Of a stretch of DNA of 64,000 bases, positions 50,874 to 58,980 are shown piece after piece. This DNA comes from RGIG995 sp045542115 (GTDB lineage Bacteria; Bacillota; Clostridia; Oscillospirales; UBA644). Positions within the stretch are counted from its first letter, which is position 1, and each line of letters starts with the position of its first letter. The notes beneath the pieces are model-generated. The model had not been told where the DNA came from. It searched no databases and saw only the letters and a program-made list of their open reading frames with translations. The position numbers and the translations under genes are program-made. The stretch covers positions 1-64,000 of the forward strand of contig JAZQKK010000011.1 in assembly GCA_045542115.1 (NCBI GenBank). The letters are read 5' to 3'.

Positions 50874-50898
50874 AAGAGGTATGGCAAACCATATCTCT
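50874..50898 (-). other. Leader hairpin of the pilus operon
   Basis: AGAGATATGG pairs with CCATACCTCT (one G-U) around TTTG in the transcribed leader, followed by a T-rich stretch (TTTGCTTTTTTG). It may attenuate the operon. Confidence 0.4.
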
Positions 50899-50967
50899 AA
50901 GATGACTTTTGAGATCTAAATAAGGGTGCAGAGCAAAAATGGGTACAGTTATTCTGTCTGTCAAGAC

Positions 50968-50997
50968 ATTGTACCACACTGCCATTTCAAATTGCAA
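50968..50997 (-). promoter_or_regulatory. Pilus operon promoter
   Basis: On the minus strand TTGCAA (50997-50992), 18-bp spacer ending TGTGG, TACAAT (50973-50968). The transcript would have a leader of about 140 nt. The rest of 50826-51190 is A/T-rich and shows no gene. Confidence 0.65.
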
Positions 50998-51191
50998 CTC
51001 CTTCTCTTACGTGTTTGCATATAATTATAGATATTACATTATATTATATCACAAGAGTATATATCTTTCAACTGTTTCTTTCATTTTTCCCAAAAAGTTT
51101 GGAATTGTTTTCGTGCTCAGTGTAGCAGATAATCAAATCGGCACGGTCAACCATCTCCTTTGGAAAAAATTTGGAAAATTTGAGAAAGCTA

Positions 51192-51221
51192 TTGATTTCT
51201 TTGTCGGGGATGTGGTACAAT
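51192..51221 (+). promoter_or_regulatory. Promoter of the CrtC-like gene
   Basis: TTGATT (51192-51197), 18-bp spacer ending TGTGG, TACAAT (51216-51221). Confidence 0.7.
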
Positions 51222-51257
51222 AGAGATGCGAAAATAGTATGGGGTGGAGTGTGTTAT

Positions 51258-52379
51258 ATGAGCAAAATGAAAAAATCCATTCATCCGGATGATGATCTGC
51301 ATTATCAAACGATGGGGCTTACGCGAAACCGGGTGGAACTTTGGGAAGACGGAGCGCGGGTGGACGGATCGAAGGGGTCCTACGAATGGTGGTATTACGA
51401 TTCCCATTATCCCGACGGAACGATTCTTGTGATTTTTATGTACTTAAAAAATCCCATCCACGCCAATGGACCTATCGCGCCAATGTCCACGATGGAATTG
51501 ACCCTTCCCGACGGGACAAAATTTTCGGAAGAAGTTTATGCAACCGTTGAGGAAAGTCATTACGGGAAAGACCGGTGCGACGTTCGGGTCGGGGATTGTT
51601 GGTGCCGAGGGGATCTGAAACACTACGACGTGGTTTTTCAAGGGAAAACAATGAGTGCAACGCTCTCTTTGGATGGTACGATTCCTGCTTGGCGTTCCCA
51701 AACGGGCAGTATCTTCTTTGGAGATGCCGAGGAGTATTATTTTGCGTGGCTTCCGGCGATTCCCGAAGGAAATGCTATTGCCGACGTGGTTTATGACGGC
51801 GGAAAGACTCTTCATCTGGAAGGTTCGGGCTACCACGATCACAACTGGGGCAATATTTCGATGCTTAAACTGATGCATCATTGGTATTGGGGCAGAGCCA
51901 AGATTGGCGATTACAAGGTTATTTCTTCGTGGATCACGGCGGGGAAGCAATACGGATATAAAGAGCACGACGTTTTTATGATTGCTAAGGGCGGCGAGAT
52001 TCTCGGGGACAATTCCAATCACACTCTGAAATTCAAGCCCGAGGGGCGGTATATCGACGAATATACCGGAAAACCCGTATATAATAAAGTCGTTTACGAA
52101 TATACCACCGAGGCGGGGGAGGAATATCGCATTATTTACGACCGTCACGGCGATATCAATAAAACCTGTTTTGTGGACGTTCTTCCGAAGCCGATAGGAA
52201 TTCTTGCTAAACTTGTCGGGTTTGACGGTGGATATCTACGATTTGAAGGCACCGCTACCATTGAGAAACTTGTTAATGGCAAAGTTGCGGAAAAGGTGAG
52301 TGACCCTGCCGTTTGGGAGCTGATGTACTTTGGAACGTCCTGTGCGGATGAGCGGTTTGCTGCGCAATCGGAGCGTTAA
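51258..52379 (+). CDS. CrtC/AttH-like lipocalin-fold protein
   Basis: 373 residues, no signal peptide. GSYEWWYYDSHYPDGTILVIFMYL and YHDHNWGNISM, with HHWYWGRAKIGDYKVISSW, match the carotenoid 1,2-hydratase (CrtC)/AttH superfamily, two lipocalin-like barrels that handle hydrophobic molecules. No carotenoid genes are nearby, so a hydratase role on carotenoids is unlikely; substrate unknown. Start at 51258 lies behind GGGGTGGAG and 37 bp after the -10; the longer upstream frame includes the promoter. Convergent with the TetR gene. Confidence 0.75.
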   Translation: MSKMKKSIHPDDDLHYQTMGLTRNRVELWEDGARVDGSKGSYEWWYYDSHYPDGTILVIFMYLKNPIHANGPIAPMSTMELTLPDGTKFSEEVYATVEESHYGKDRCDVRVGDCWCRGDLKHYDVVFQGKTMSATLSLDGTIPAWRSQTGSIFFGDAEEYYFAWLPAIPEGNAIADVVYDGGKTLHLEGSGYHDHNWGNISMLKLMHHWYWGRAKIGDYKVISSWITAGKQYGYKEHDVFMIAKGGEILGDNSNHTLKFKPEGRYIDEYTGKPVYNKVVYEYTTEAGEEYRIIYDRHGDINKTCFVDVLPKPIGILAKLVGFDGGYLRFEGTATIEKLVNGKVAEKVSDPAVWELMYFGTSCADERFAAQSER

Positions 52380-52399
52380 AAATAAAAGGAAAAAAATTA

Positions 52400-52430
52400 C
52401 GGAGTGTCACGTTCGTGGCACTCCGATTTT
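52400..52430. terminator. Convergent terminator
   Basis: An 11-bp stem with one T-G wobble (CGGAGTGTCAC 52400-52410 with GTGGCACTCCG 52415-52425), followed by ATTTT; the minus strand is rich in T after the stem. Confidence 0.85.
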
Positions 52431-52437
52431 GTCGTTG

Positions 52438-53073
52438 TTAATGAGCGTCGGGGGTTGGGGTCCCGTCTAAAAAGTCGAGGTTTTCGGGTTTTCGCAGGCC
52501 GTAAATGCAAACCGAGATGATTTCGGAAATTTCGGAGATGGATCTGTCACAGCCGTTTTTCAGCCATTCCAGGATGATGGCGTTGATTCCGTTCAGATAA
52601 TACATCATCACGTACGGGCGGTCGCTTGTGGGGTAGTGAAAGCGGTCTAAAATGGGGTTGAAAATGTGTTCAAACATACGCTTGTACACGTCTTCAAATC
52701 CAAGGGTTTTATTGTGCACCAATGCCGTACCGAAAACTTCCTTATGCTCTCTGACGTAGGTTAAATAGGGGGTTAAATATTCGTCGCAGATAAACAGCAA
52801 TTCTCCCCGCTGGCAATTGGTAAGATTCAAGGCGATGGATTGCGTATCGGTAGAGAAATAGGAGAGAAAATCGTTGAGCAAATACCGTGCCGTTTCGTTG
52901 AGCAGATCCCCGATGGTATCGTAGTGCAAATAGAAGGTGGAACGGTTTACGCCCGCCGTTTTACAGATTTCACATACGGTGATGTAGTCCAAGGGTTTCT
53001 TTTTGAGCAGAGAAATCAATGCACGGTCCATTTTCGTGGCAGTATTAAAATACTTGCTTTCGGATGGATTCAT
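52438..53073 (-). CDS. TetR/AcrR-family regulator
   Basis: 211 residues. N-terminal HTH at about 15-60 (LISLLKKKPLDYITVCEICKTAGVNRSTFYLHYDTIGDLL), the DhaS-like subclass common in Firmicutes, and a helical ligand-binding domain ending in GLRKPENLDFLDG. Convergent with the CrtC-like gene and same strand as the small membrane protein 27 bp upstream. Its target may be either. Confidence 0.9.
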   Translation of the reverse strand: MNPSESKYFNTATKMDRALISLLKKKPLDYITVCEICKTAGVNRSTFYLHYDTIGDLLNETARYLLNDFLSYFSTDTQSIALNLTNCQRGELLFICDEYLTPYLTYVREHKEVFGTALVHNKTLGFEDVYKRMFEHIFNPILDRFHYPTSDRPYVMMYYLNGINAIILEWLKNGCDRSISEISEIISVCIYGLRKPENLDFLDGTPTPDAH

Positions 53074-53099
53074 CGTATCGCTCCTTATGAAAAATACAA

Positions 53100-53450
53100 T
53101 TATTCGTCTGCGATTTCCCGGGCAAGCTGCACGATTTCGTAGGCATACTTTTCCTTGCCCTTTTCTAGCAGTTTCTTATAAATGGGATAATTGATACCGC
53201 AACCTACAAGGCCGAGGACCCCGATAAGGATGCCCAGCACCATCCCCGCAAGGCCGGTGCCGATGACCTGCATTGCCAGGCACATTCCCGTGCCGAACAC
53301 CAGGGCGGACACAATCCCGCAAGTGTAGGTAAAAACCGTGGCGGGGAGTTTGGCCCGGTTGTCCAATTTTTTGAGGGCAATAATTTTCGAATTGTCCTTG
53401 GGTGCATAATCCTTTGCAATTGCTTCTGCTAAAATTTTGTCTGTGTTCAT
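53100..53450 (-). CDS. Small membrane protein of unknown function
   Basis: 116 residues. A charged N-terminal region (DYAPKDNSKIIALKKLDNRAK) then two membrane segments (FTYTCGIVSALVFGTGMCLAMQVIG and GMVLGILIGVLGLVGCGINYPIY) and a basic C-terminal helix. No family is assigned with confidence. Preceded by a TGTGG-TACAAT -10 (minus strand, 53486-53481) with a weak -35. Probably co-transcribed with the TetR gene. Confidence 0.65.
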   Translation of the reverse strand: MNTDKILAEAIAKDYAPKDNSKIIALKKLDNRAKLPATVFTYTCGIVSALVFGTGMCLAMQVIGTGLAGMVLGILIGVLGLVGCGINYPIYKKLLEKGKEKYAYEIVQLAREIADE

Positions 53451-53561
53451 TGTTCGAACCTCCTTTGATTATGTGGCTTTATTGTACCACACCGAAGCGG
53501 AGATTGGAACAACACGAAGGGGGAGATGTGTTGATTTGGAGCTGAAACTGTAAAAAACGGC

Positions 53562-54473
53562 TTACTTTTCCTCGCGGTTTCGTTGTTTTTTTGGGAAAAT
53601 CGGCTCGTCTGAGGAGCAGAGCCAGGCTCCTATCGCCATCAGGCCGAGGGCGATAAAAAAGGTATAAGGGGGCAGTTCCCGGAAGATGATTAGGGAAAGA
53701 AAGGCTCCGAAAAAGGGGGCAATGGCGTAATAGGCGCTGGTGCGGGCCGCACCGAGGTACCGCTGGGCGTGAACGTAGAAAAAGATGCTCAGTCCGTAGG
53801 CCACACAGCCCACTCCGAGGACCGGAAGAATACTCCAAAGGTGGGTAATTCTTTCGCCGATGACCAAGCCGATGATGACCGAGCCGAGGCCGGAGAAAAT
53901 CCCTTTGAGCAATACGATTTCCAGTGGGTCTTTGGAAGAAAGTTTCCGGGTGCAGTTGTTTTCGACACCCCAGCAGACGCAGGCCAGAAGAATAAACAAA
54001 GACCCCACGGAAAATCGAAATCCGGACAGGTCTTCCAGGGACAAAAGGGCGCAGGACACGACTACAAATCCGATGCCGAACCACAGCCGTTTGCTGATGC
54101 GTTCCCGGAATATCATCAGGGCAATCAGGGCGGTCGCCACGATTTCAAAGTTGTTCAGCAGAGATGCGTTCGCCGCCGTGGTATGGGAAAGACCGAGCAG
54201 TAAAAAAATGGGGGCGGCAATGTCCAGAACAATCATTGCAACGGTGTATGGGAGGTCGGATCTCGTGATTTTTTCCTCGGTCCGCTCCTGTTTTTTCCAT
54301 TTTCGGATTCCGGCCACGACACCCATACCAAGTCCGGCGCCAAGGTATAAAAATCCTGCCATCAACGTGGAGGGCATATAGTCCAAAAGCAGTTTAGAAA
54401 AGGGGGAGTTTACGGCGTACAGCGCCGCGGCAAGCATTGCCAATGCAATCCCCATTGAGTTTGATTTTTTCAT
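53562..54473 (-). CDS. DMT/EamA-family transporter
   Basis: 303 residues with ten membrane segments in two EamA repeats, each with the family pattern (NASLLNNFEIVATALIALMIFRERIS and RTSAYYAIAPFFGAFLSLIIFRE). Drug/metabolite exporter or importer; substrate unknown. ATG 54473 is preferred (AGGAA upstream); the longer frame starts with an unsupported TTG. Ends PKKQRNREEK. Confidence 0.88.
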   Translation of the reverse strand: MKKSNSMGIALAMLAAALYAVNSPFSKLLLDYMPSTLMAGFLYLGAGLGMGVVAGIRKWKKQERTEEKITRSDLPYTVAMIVLDIAAPIFLLLGLSHTTAANASLLNNFEIVATALIALMIFRERISKRLWFGIGFVVVSCALLSLEDLSGFRFSVGSLFILLACVCWGVENNCTRKLSSKDPLEIVLLKGIFSGLGSVIIGLVIGERITHLWSILPVLGVGCVAYGLSIFFYVHAQRYLGAARTSAYYAIAPFFGAFLSLIIFRELPPYTFFIALGLMAIGAWLCSSDEPIFPKKQRNREEK

Positions 54474-54533
54474 TGTTTTTTCCTGCATTTTTTGTTTTGC
54501 CGTTGCAACGTCGGGGAACAACGGTTCCGGAAT

Positions 54534-54561
54534 AAAAGTGCCCTGCCGTTTGGCAGGGCAC
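54534..54561 (-). terminator. Terminator of the lipoprotein gene
   Basis: A 10-bp stem (GTGCCCTGCC 54538-54547 with GGCAGGGCAC 54552-54561) followed on the minus strand by TTTTATTCC. Confidence 0.85.
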
Positions 54562-54577
54562 GGAATTTTGCACTTCC

Positions 54578-55747
54578 TTACCGGTAGTCCTTGGTGAAAG
54601 GTTGGACTTTGTAGAATTCCCGGTGGTCGGTATCAAAGACGATGTCTACCGATTCGTCCACGACCTTCTTTACCTTACCTTCGGACAGTTTCCGAATGAT
54701 GACACGGAATCCGTCGCAGGACCAGTCGTGGGTGGTGTTTTCGGTCATCGAAGAAATGGTTTCCACCACCGTCCCGTCGGGGAAGGAGGCGATCCCCTTG
54801 ATGTTGGTCTTCGCGGTCAGGGTAGTGGCTCTGGGGTAGTTGCGGGTCAGCGTTTCGGTCTCCGAATCAAAGATCCACATATACCGAGCGGAGGAAACCC
54901 AGTATTTTCCGGGTTCTCCGTAGATGGGGGAAAGGGCGTGGCCGCCGGCTTCTTCTTCTTTCCCTTTATTGCTGTTTGTAAAGGTCGCGCCGGAGCCGTT
55001 GATGCGGGAAAGTTTCGCGTTTTCTTTGCCCATATTGGAAATCAATACCTGATACACGCCAACGTCTTCCAGAACCCACAGACATTCCAGGTCAGGGTCC
55101 CAGCTCACGCCGTGGCACCACAGGCTGGGGATGGACGTGGTGGGCTTCGTGATTCCGGCAGAAAGGGGAACGTAGGCTAACTTCCCGGGGTCGCTGGAAC
55201 AAGCCACGACCACGTCGCCGTTGGGAAGCATTTCAATGGAGTGAGGGCCTTCGCCCACTTGATATTCCCACAGCAGGGATTTTTCTTCGTAGTCGATCAC
55301 CCCGGCCCAACCGGAGGAAGAGCAAGCGATGATGACGTCTTTCTTGTAATAAGGAGAATAGCGGAATTTGGCAGAGTCAAGTCCCGCACCGGGTTTGATT
55401 TTACAGTTGGGGTCGTCGTCAGAATCCCATTCCCACACCACGATTCCCCGCATAGAATCGTTTTTCAGAAGTTCGAAATCTCCTTCACAGGCGTTCAGGT
55501 CAAAGACGACGACGCTATGATTGGTGATGTCGGTGGCAAGGAACTTGTGTTCCATATCGTCGTCCCAAATCTGGAATTCTCCCTGTTCGTCGTTCTTGTC
55601 GGAAGAATCGTTCCCGCCCTGGGAGGCGTTTGCGTCCGCAGAAGAATCCGCCCCGGCGGCGCTGTCGGTGGGGACTTCCGTTTCCCCGCAGGCCACAAGA
55701 CCGAACGTCAGAAGAAGACAAAGGATGAGTGCTAACAGTCGTTTCAT
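54578..55747 (-). CDS. Lipoprotein with DUF6528-like beta-propeller
   Basis: 389 residues. Lipobox GLVAC, then an acidic Ser/Asp/Ala linker (about 22-55) and a propeller-like domain with repeating strands: KFLATDITNHSVVVFDL, VIACSSSGWAGVIDYEEKSLLWEYQVG, SIEMLPNGDVVVACSSDPG, VSWDPDLECLWVLEDVGVYQVL and KYWVSSARYMWIFDSET. Such proteins are found with carbohydrate-related genes; the ligand is unknown. Surface-exposed on the membrane. Confidence 0.75.
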   Translation of the reverse strand: MKRLLALILCLLLTFGLVACGETEVPTDSAAGADSSADANASQGGNDSSDKNDEQGEFQIWDDDMEHKFLATDITNHSVVVFDLNACEGDFELLKNDSMRGIVVWEWDSDDDPNCKIKPGAGLDSAKFRYSPYYKKDVIIACSSSGWAGVIDYEEKSLLWEYQVGEGPHSIEMLPNGDVVVACSSDPGKLAYVPLSAGITKPTTSIPSLWCHGVSWDPDLECLWVLEDVGVYQVLISNMGKENAKLSRINGSGATFTNSNKGKEEEAGGHALSPIYGEPGKYWVSSARYMWIFDSETETLTRNYPRATTLTAKTNIKGIASFPDGTVVETISSMTENTTHDWSCDGFRVIIRKLSEGKVKKVVDESVDIVFDTDHREFYKVQPFTKDYR

Positions 55748-55902
55748 AACAATACCTCTTTTTCTGTTTTATGTATCTCTATTTTACACGATTTTCGTCG
55801 CTTTGTCAATAGGTTTTCTTTCCTTTTTGGTTATCAAATTTCATTAAACGGCGACCCCCCCCGGATTTTGTCAGTATAATTCTAAAATTTTTATGAACTA
55901 TC

Positions 55903-55931
55903 TTGACATTTCTTTTGAAATAAGGTATAAT
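55903..55931 (+). promoter_or_regulatory. rpsF operon promoter
   Basis: TTGACA (55903-55908), 17-bp spacer, TATAAT (55926-55931). Confidence 0.9.
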
Positions 55932-55937
55932 ACCCTG

Positions 55938-56036
55938 TACTGACGGAATAAGTCCGTGAGTCTGTTTCCTTGCCCACGGGAGAAACCGCGGGCCTTACAG
56001 GCGAATTTCGCCGAGTCCATAAGGAGGTATGAAAGA
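55938..56036 (+). promoter_or_regulatory. rpsF leader, possible S6:S18 autoregulatory RNA
   Basis: A 100-nt leader with several hairpins (GGCGAA/TTCGCC at about 56000-56011, CCCACGGGAG region) lies directly before the AAGGAGG site. S6:S18-binding leaders are known at this place in many Firmicutes. The conserved motif could not be verified by eye. Confidence 0.4.
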
Positions 56037-56333
56037 ATGACTGCCAAGTACGAAACCGTATTCGCTCTCAGCCTGAAAACTTACGCTGACGAGGAAGCTC
56101 TGAACGGTGCCGTGGAGAAATTCAAGAAATTGATGACCGACAACGGTGCGACTATCGACAACGTCGACGTTTGGGGCAAGAAGAGAATGGCTTACGCCGT
56201 GAATTATGAGACCGACGCTTACTATGTTCTCATCAACTTCACCGCTGACGTCACCTTCCCCAAAGAGCTGGAACGTAATTACCGTATTACCGACGGCGTG
56301 CTCCGTTCTCTCGTTGTGAGAACCGACAAATAA
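56037..56333 (+). CDS. rpsF: 30S ribosomal protein S6
   Basis: 98 residues starting MTAKYETVFALSLK, with VDVWGKKRMAYAVNYETDAYYVLINF and a C-terminal LRSLVVRTDK. Binds S18 in the 30S platform. Start has AAGGAGG 8 bases upstream. First gene of the conserved rpsF-ssb-rpsR operon. Confidence 0.96.
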   Translation: MTAKYETVFALSLKTYADEEALNGAVEKFKKLMTDNGATIDNVDVWGKKRMAYAVNYETDAYYVLINFTADVTFPKELERNYRITDGVLRSLVVRTDK

Positions 56334-56372
56334 GCACACAAAAAACACATCCCGAAAGGAGCGATTCCGCAT

Positions 56373-56828
56373 ATGAATATTAACAAAGTGATTCTGATGG
56401 GCCGACTCACCGCAGACCCCGAACTGAAAACATCTGCAAACAACGTCTCCATTGTACAGTTCACCGTTGCCGTGAATCGCAAATACGTCAGTAAGGATTC
56501 CAACGAACGCCAGGTCGACTTTATCGACTGTACCGCGTTCAATCGGAACGCCGACTTTTTGAGCAAGTACTTCCGCAAAGGTTCTTCCATCATCGTCTTT
56601 GGGAACATCCAGGTCGACCAGTGGAAGGACAAGGAAGGCCACAGCCGGCGTACCGTTCGCGTCATCGTAGACGAATTGCAGTTCGGTGAATCCAAGAACC
56701 GCGATTCCTCCGCTTCCGCCGCAATGCCCACGGCCGGTGACCGGGAAGGCTTCTCCAACGCATCCAACGCCGATTTCTTCTCCGACATTAAGGACGTGGA
56801 CGGAAACGATGCTGAGTTGCCCTTCTAA
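56373..56828 (+). CDS. ssb: Single-stranded DNA-binding protein
   Basis: 151 residues. OB-fold (NKVILMGRLTADPELKTS, VDFIDCTAFNRNADFLSKYFRKG, GNIQVDQWKDKEGHSRR) then a linker and the acidic tip DGNDAELPF that recruits partner proteins. AAAGGAG upstream. Confidence 0.96.
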   Translation: MNINKVILMGRLTADPELKTSANNVSIVQFTVAVNRKYVSKDSNERQVDFIDCTAFNRNADFLSKYFRKGSSIIVFGNIQVDQWKDKEGHSRRTVRVIVDELQFGESKNRDSSASAAMPTAGDREGFSNASNADFFSDIKDVDGNDAELPF

Positions 56829-56866
56829 GGGAAGCGACTTTGAATTTACGAAAGGAGATTTCCAAA

Positions 56867-57163
56867 ATGGAGAATAATAACGTAGCTCCCGTTCAGGCTC
56901 CCGCCGCTGCTCCCGCAGAACGCGCTGAAAGAGCCCCCCGGGACTTCAAGAGAAAGCCCCGCAAGAAGGTCTGCCAGTTCTGTGCCGACCCCAACTGCAC
57001 CATCGATTACAAAGACGTTGCAAAATTGCGTAAGTTTATGAGCGAAAGAGGCAAGATTCTGCCCCGCCGCGTCACCGCTACTTGCGCTTACCATCAGAGA
57101 GCTCTGACTGAGGCCATCAAACGTGCCCGTCAGCTGGGACTTCTGCCCTACTCTGCCGACTGA
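56867..57163 (+). CDS. rpsR: 30S ribosomal protein S18
   Basis: 98 residues. An Ala/Pro-rich N-terminal extension (about 1-30) precedes the S18 core: CQFCADPNCTIDYKDVAKLRKF and RGKILPRRVTATCAYHQRAL. The four cysteines fit the zinc-binding form. Start 56867 with AAAGGAGA upstream; the earlier in-frame ATG at 56840 lacks one. Confidence 0.95.
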   Translation: MENNNVAPVQAPAAAPAERAERAPRDFKRKPRKKVCQFCADPNCTIDYKDVAKLRKFMSERGKILPRRVTATCAYHQRALTEAIKRARQLGLLPYSAD

Positions 57164-57181
57164 TTTTTTCAGCAAATTCAA

Positions 57182-57213
57182 AGAGAGACCTTTGCAAAGG
57201 TCTCTCTTTTTTA
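57182..57213. terminator. Bidirectional terminator
   Basis: AAGAGAGACCTTT pairs with AAAGGTCTCTCTT around TGC; T-run on the plus strand after rpsR. It also serves the convergent aconitase X operon. Confidence 0.9.
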
Positions 57214-57227
57214 TTTGGTTTGCAACG

Positions 57228-57677
57228 TTATTCCGTCACTTCCACGATGCCGTTTTCTTTTACCGAAATGGTCATTCCGTCCTTGACGTAGTTTAGAAAC
57301 TCTTCTCCCAGAGAATCGACTACGGGCATCGTGACTCCGTCCACCCAAACGTCGGCCAACACCGCACCGGCGGCGGCCAAAGAGTCGATGGGGTTTGCAA
57401 ACAACATACAGGCGGGGTTTTTCTTCATCGAGCAAGCGCAGTACAGAACCAATCCCCCGGTGGTGGAACCGATGGTCTGGGGCAGGCACAACGCCTTGCC
57501 CAGCAAGGGTTTCCCGTACAGCTGCCGGTTGCTCTGGTCTCCGCATTTCACTTCTTTATCTCCGAATTGCAACGCCATCTGGAACGAAGCAAGGGTGTTG
57601 AATCCTTCGGTGGTGACGACGGCTTCGGCGGTGACTTGACCGGGGGTTACCACCCGTCCTTGAAACTGTTTCATCAT
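57228..57677 (-). CDS. Aconitase X small subunit (swivel domain, DUF126)
   Basis: 149 residues: FQGRVVTPGQVTAEAVVT, PQTIGSTTGGLVLYCAC and KNPACMLFANPIDSLAAAGAVLADVW are typical of the AcnX swivel subunit. Bacterial two-subunit AcnX enzymes include cis-3-hydroxy-L-proline dehydratases; other substrates are possible. Overlaps the large subunit by 4 bp (ATGA). Confidence 0.88.
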   Translation of the reverse strand: MMKQFQGRVVTPGQVTAEAVVTTEGFNTLASFQMALQFGDKEVKCGDQSNRQLYGKPLLGKALCLPQTIGSTTGGLVLYCACSMKKNPACMLFANPIDSLAAAGAVLADVWVDGVTMPVVDSLGEEFLNYVKDGMTISVKENGIVEVTE

Positions 57678-58948
57678 TTCGTTCCTCCTGTAATGGTTTC
57701 GAGAATTTCGGCGTCGGTGTAGTACCGGGCGCTGGTGTAGGTGCGCAGTTTATTGGAAGAGGTGATGACCGGCATTTTTTTGCAAAGAGGATTGTTCATA
57801 TACATCAGCGGGCAGATGTAAGAGGTGATAACGCCGGTCTTTTTCAGCCGTTCTGCGTATTCGGTCTCGGCAAAAGCCCGAAGAACGCCGGGAGCGGCGG
57901 TGAAAACGGTGGGAATGACGACCTTCTTTTTGCCGTTCTTGTTCAGGGATTCTTCCAGATTCACCGTCCAGGTCTTCAACTGTTCCAACGAAAGATGGGG
58001 ACAGCCAACGAAACAGAGTTTGGGGGTGGCGTCGGGATTTTTCCAGATGACGGGATAGTTCTTTTGTACCCGTTCCAGTTCTGCATCGTCAATGATATAT
58101 TCCTTCGCCCCGTCGGCAATCAGACTTTCCCCCGATTCCACGGCTTCCGGGGTGAGGTTGGCAATGTGATACAGACCGACCGCTCCGTTGGATGCGGTGG
58201 CGGCGCCGAAATCTTTCAGGTAAGCGCAGGCGGCGTCGTTTAATTCCGTGCCCAGCCATTGGTCCAGTCCCACCACGTAGGGGACGTCTTCCATTACCTT
58301 CATTCCGATGGCAGAGCCCAGCAGTTGGGCTTCGGGTTTTTTCGTGGTCTGAATTTTGACCACCCACGTTGCCTTCCGGCCTTCGTCGGTGAGAAGCCCG
58401 AAGTAGGGAACGTATCCCACGATGGACCCCATAATGTCAATAATTCCGGAGTTGCGGTTGCACCGCGCTCCCAGCACCGAGTTTGCGTAGACAACGGCAC
58501 TGGATTCCGCCCAGGAAAGAACGTCTCCTTTCTTGGGCTTGTTGCCCACCTCGTCCATATAACACGTACAGGTGAAGGCGTCTTCGTTCAAAAGCCCCAA
58601 TTTGTTCAACTGTTCTTCGTAAAAGCCCTGTTTTGTATACATAAACTTATTGAAGACCAGATTTTGCAGAAGATTTGCGGGAACGTTTTTGTCGATGGGG
58701 CGGGGGTCCACGGAAAATTTCTGCCCCGAAACCACGTCGGCGTCCAACAGTTGCTGCATCAGATCGTACACGGGGGACATTACTTTCAGCCCGAAGGAGG
58801 TGACCAGGTGGTTGTAATCGGAGGTGATGGGAACCAATTTTTCTGCGCCGAAGGCGTCTCCGTACATCACCAGGGTTTTCATTACTTTTCCAAGAGTTTC
58901 TCCCCGTTTTCCGTCCAGAATCTCTTGCTGTTCTTTGGTAAGTATCAT
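57674..58948 (-). CDS. Aconitase X large catalytic subunit (DUF521)
   Basis: 424 residues. ILTKEQQEILDGKRGETLGKVMKTLVMYGDAFGA, SWAESSAVVYANSVLGARCNRN and FVGCPHLSLEQL are AcnX signatures, with candidate cluster or metal ligands Cys in GARCNRN, GCPH and ICPLMY. Acts with the small subunit as a hydro-lyase. The upstream partner is an Old-Yellow-Enzyme-like reductase, so a dehydrate-then-reduce path on a hydroxylated acid is plausible (inference). Confidence 0.9.
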   Translation of the reverse strand: MILTKEQQEILDGKRGETLGKVMKTLVMYGDAFGAEKLVPITSDYNHLVTSFGLKVMSPVYDLMQQLLDADVVSGQKFSVDPRPIDKNVPANLLQNLVFNKFMYTKQGFYEEQLNKLGLLNEDAFTCTCYMDEVGNKPKKGDVLSWAESSAVVYANSVLGARCNRNSGIIDIMGSIVGYVPYFGLLTDEGRKATWVVKIQTTKKPEAQLLGSAIGMKVMEDVPYVVGLDQWLGTELNDAACAYLKDFGAATASNGAVGLYHIANLTPEAVESGESLIADGAKEYIIDDAELERVQKNYPVIWKNPDATPKLCFVGCPHLSLEQLKTWTVNLEESLNKNGKKKVVIPTVFTAAPGVLRAFAETEYAERLKKTGVITSYICPLMYMNNPLCKKMPVITSSNKLRTYTSARYYTDAEILETITGGTK

Positions 58949-58980
58949 AAATAAGACCCTTTCTCAGTTTTTTGTATGGA

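Noticed and set aside
50939..51223. 94-codon plus-strand frame between pilus operon and CrtC-like gene
   Set aside because: It runs through two promoters and A/T-rich sequence with no family match and no start signal.
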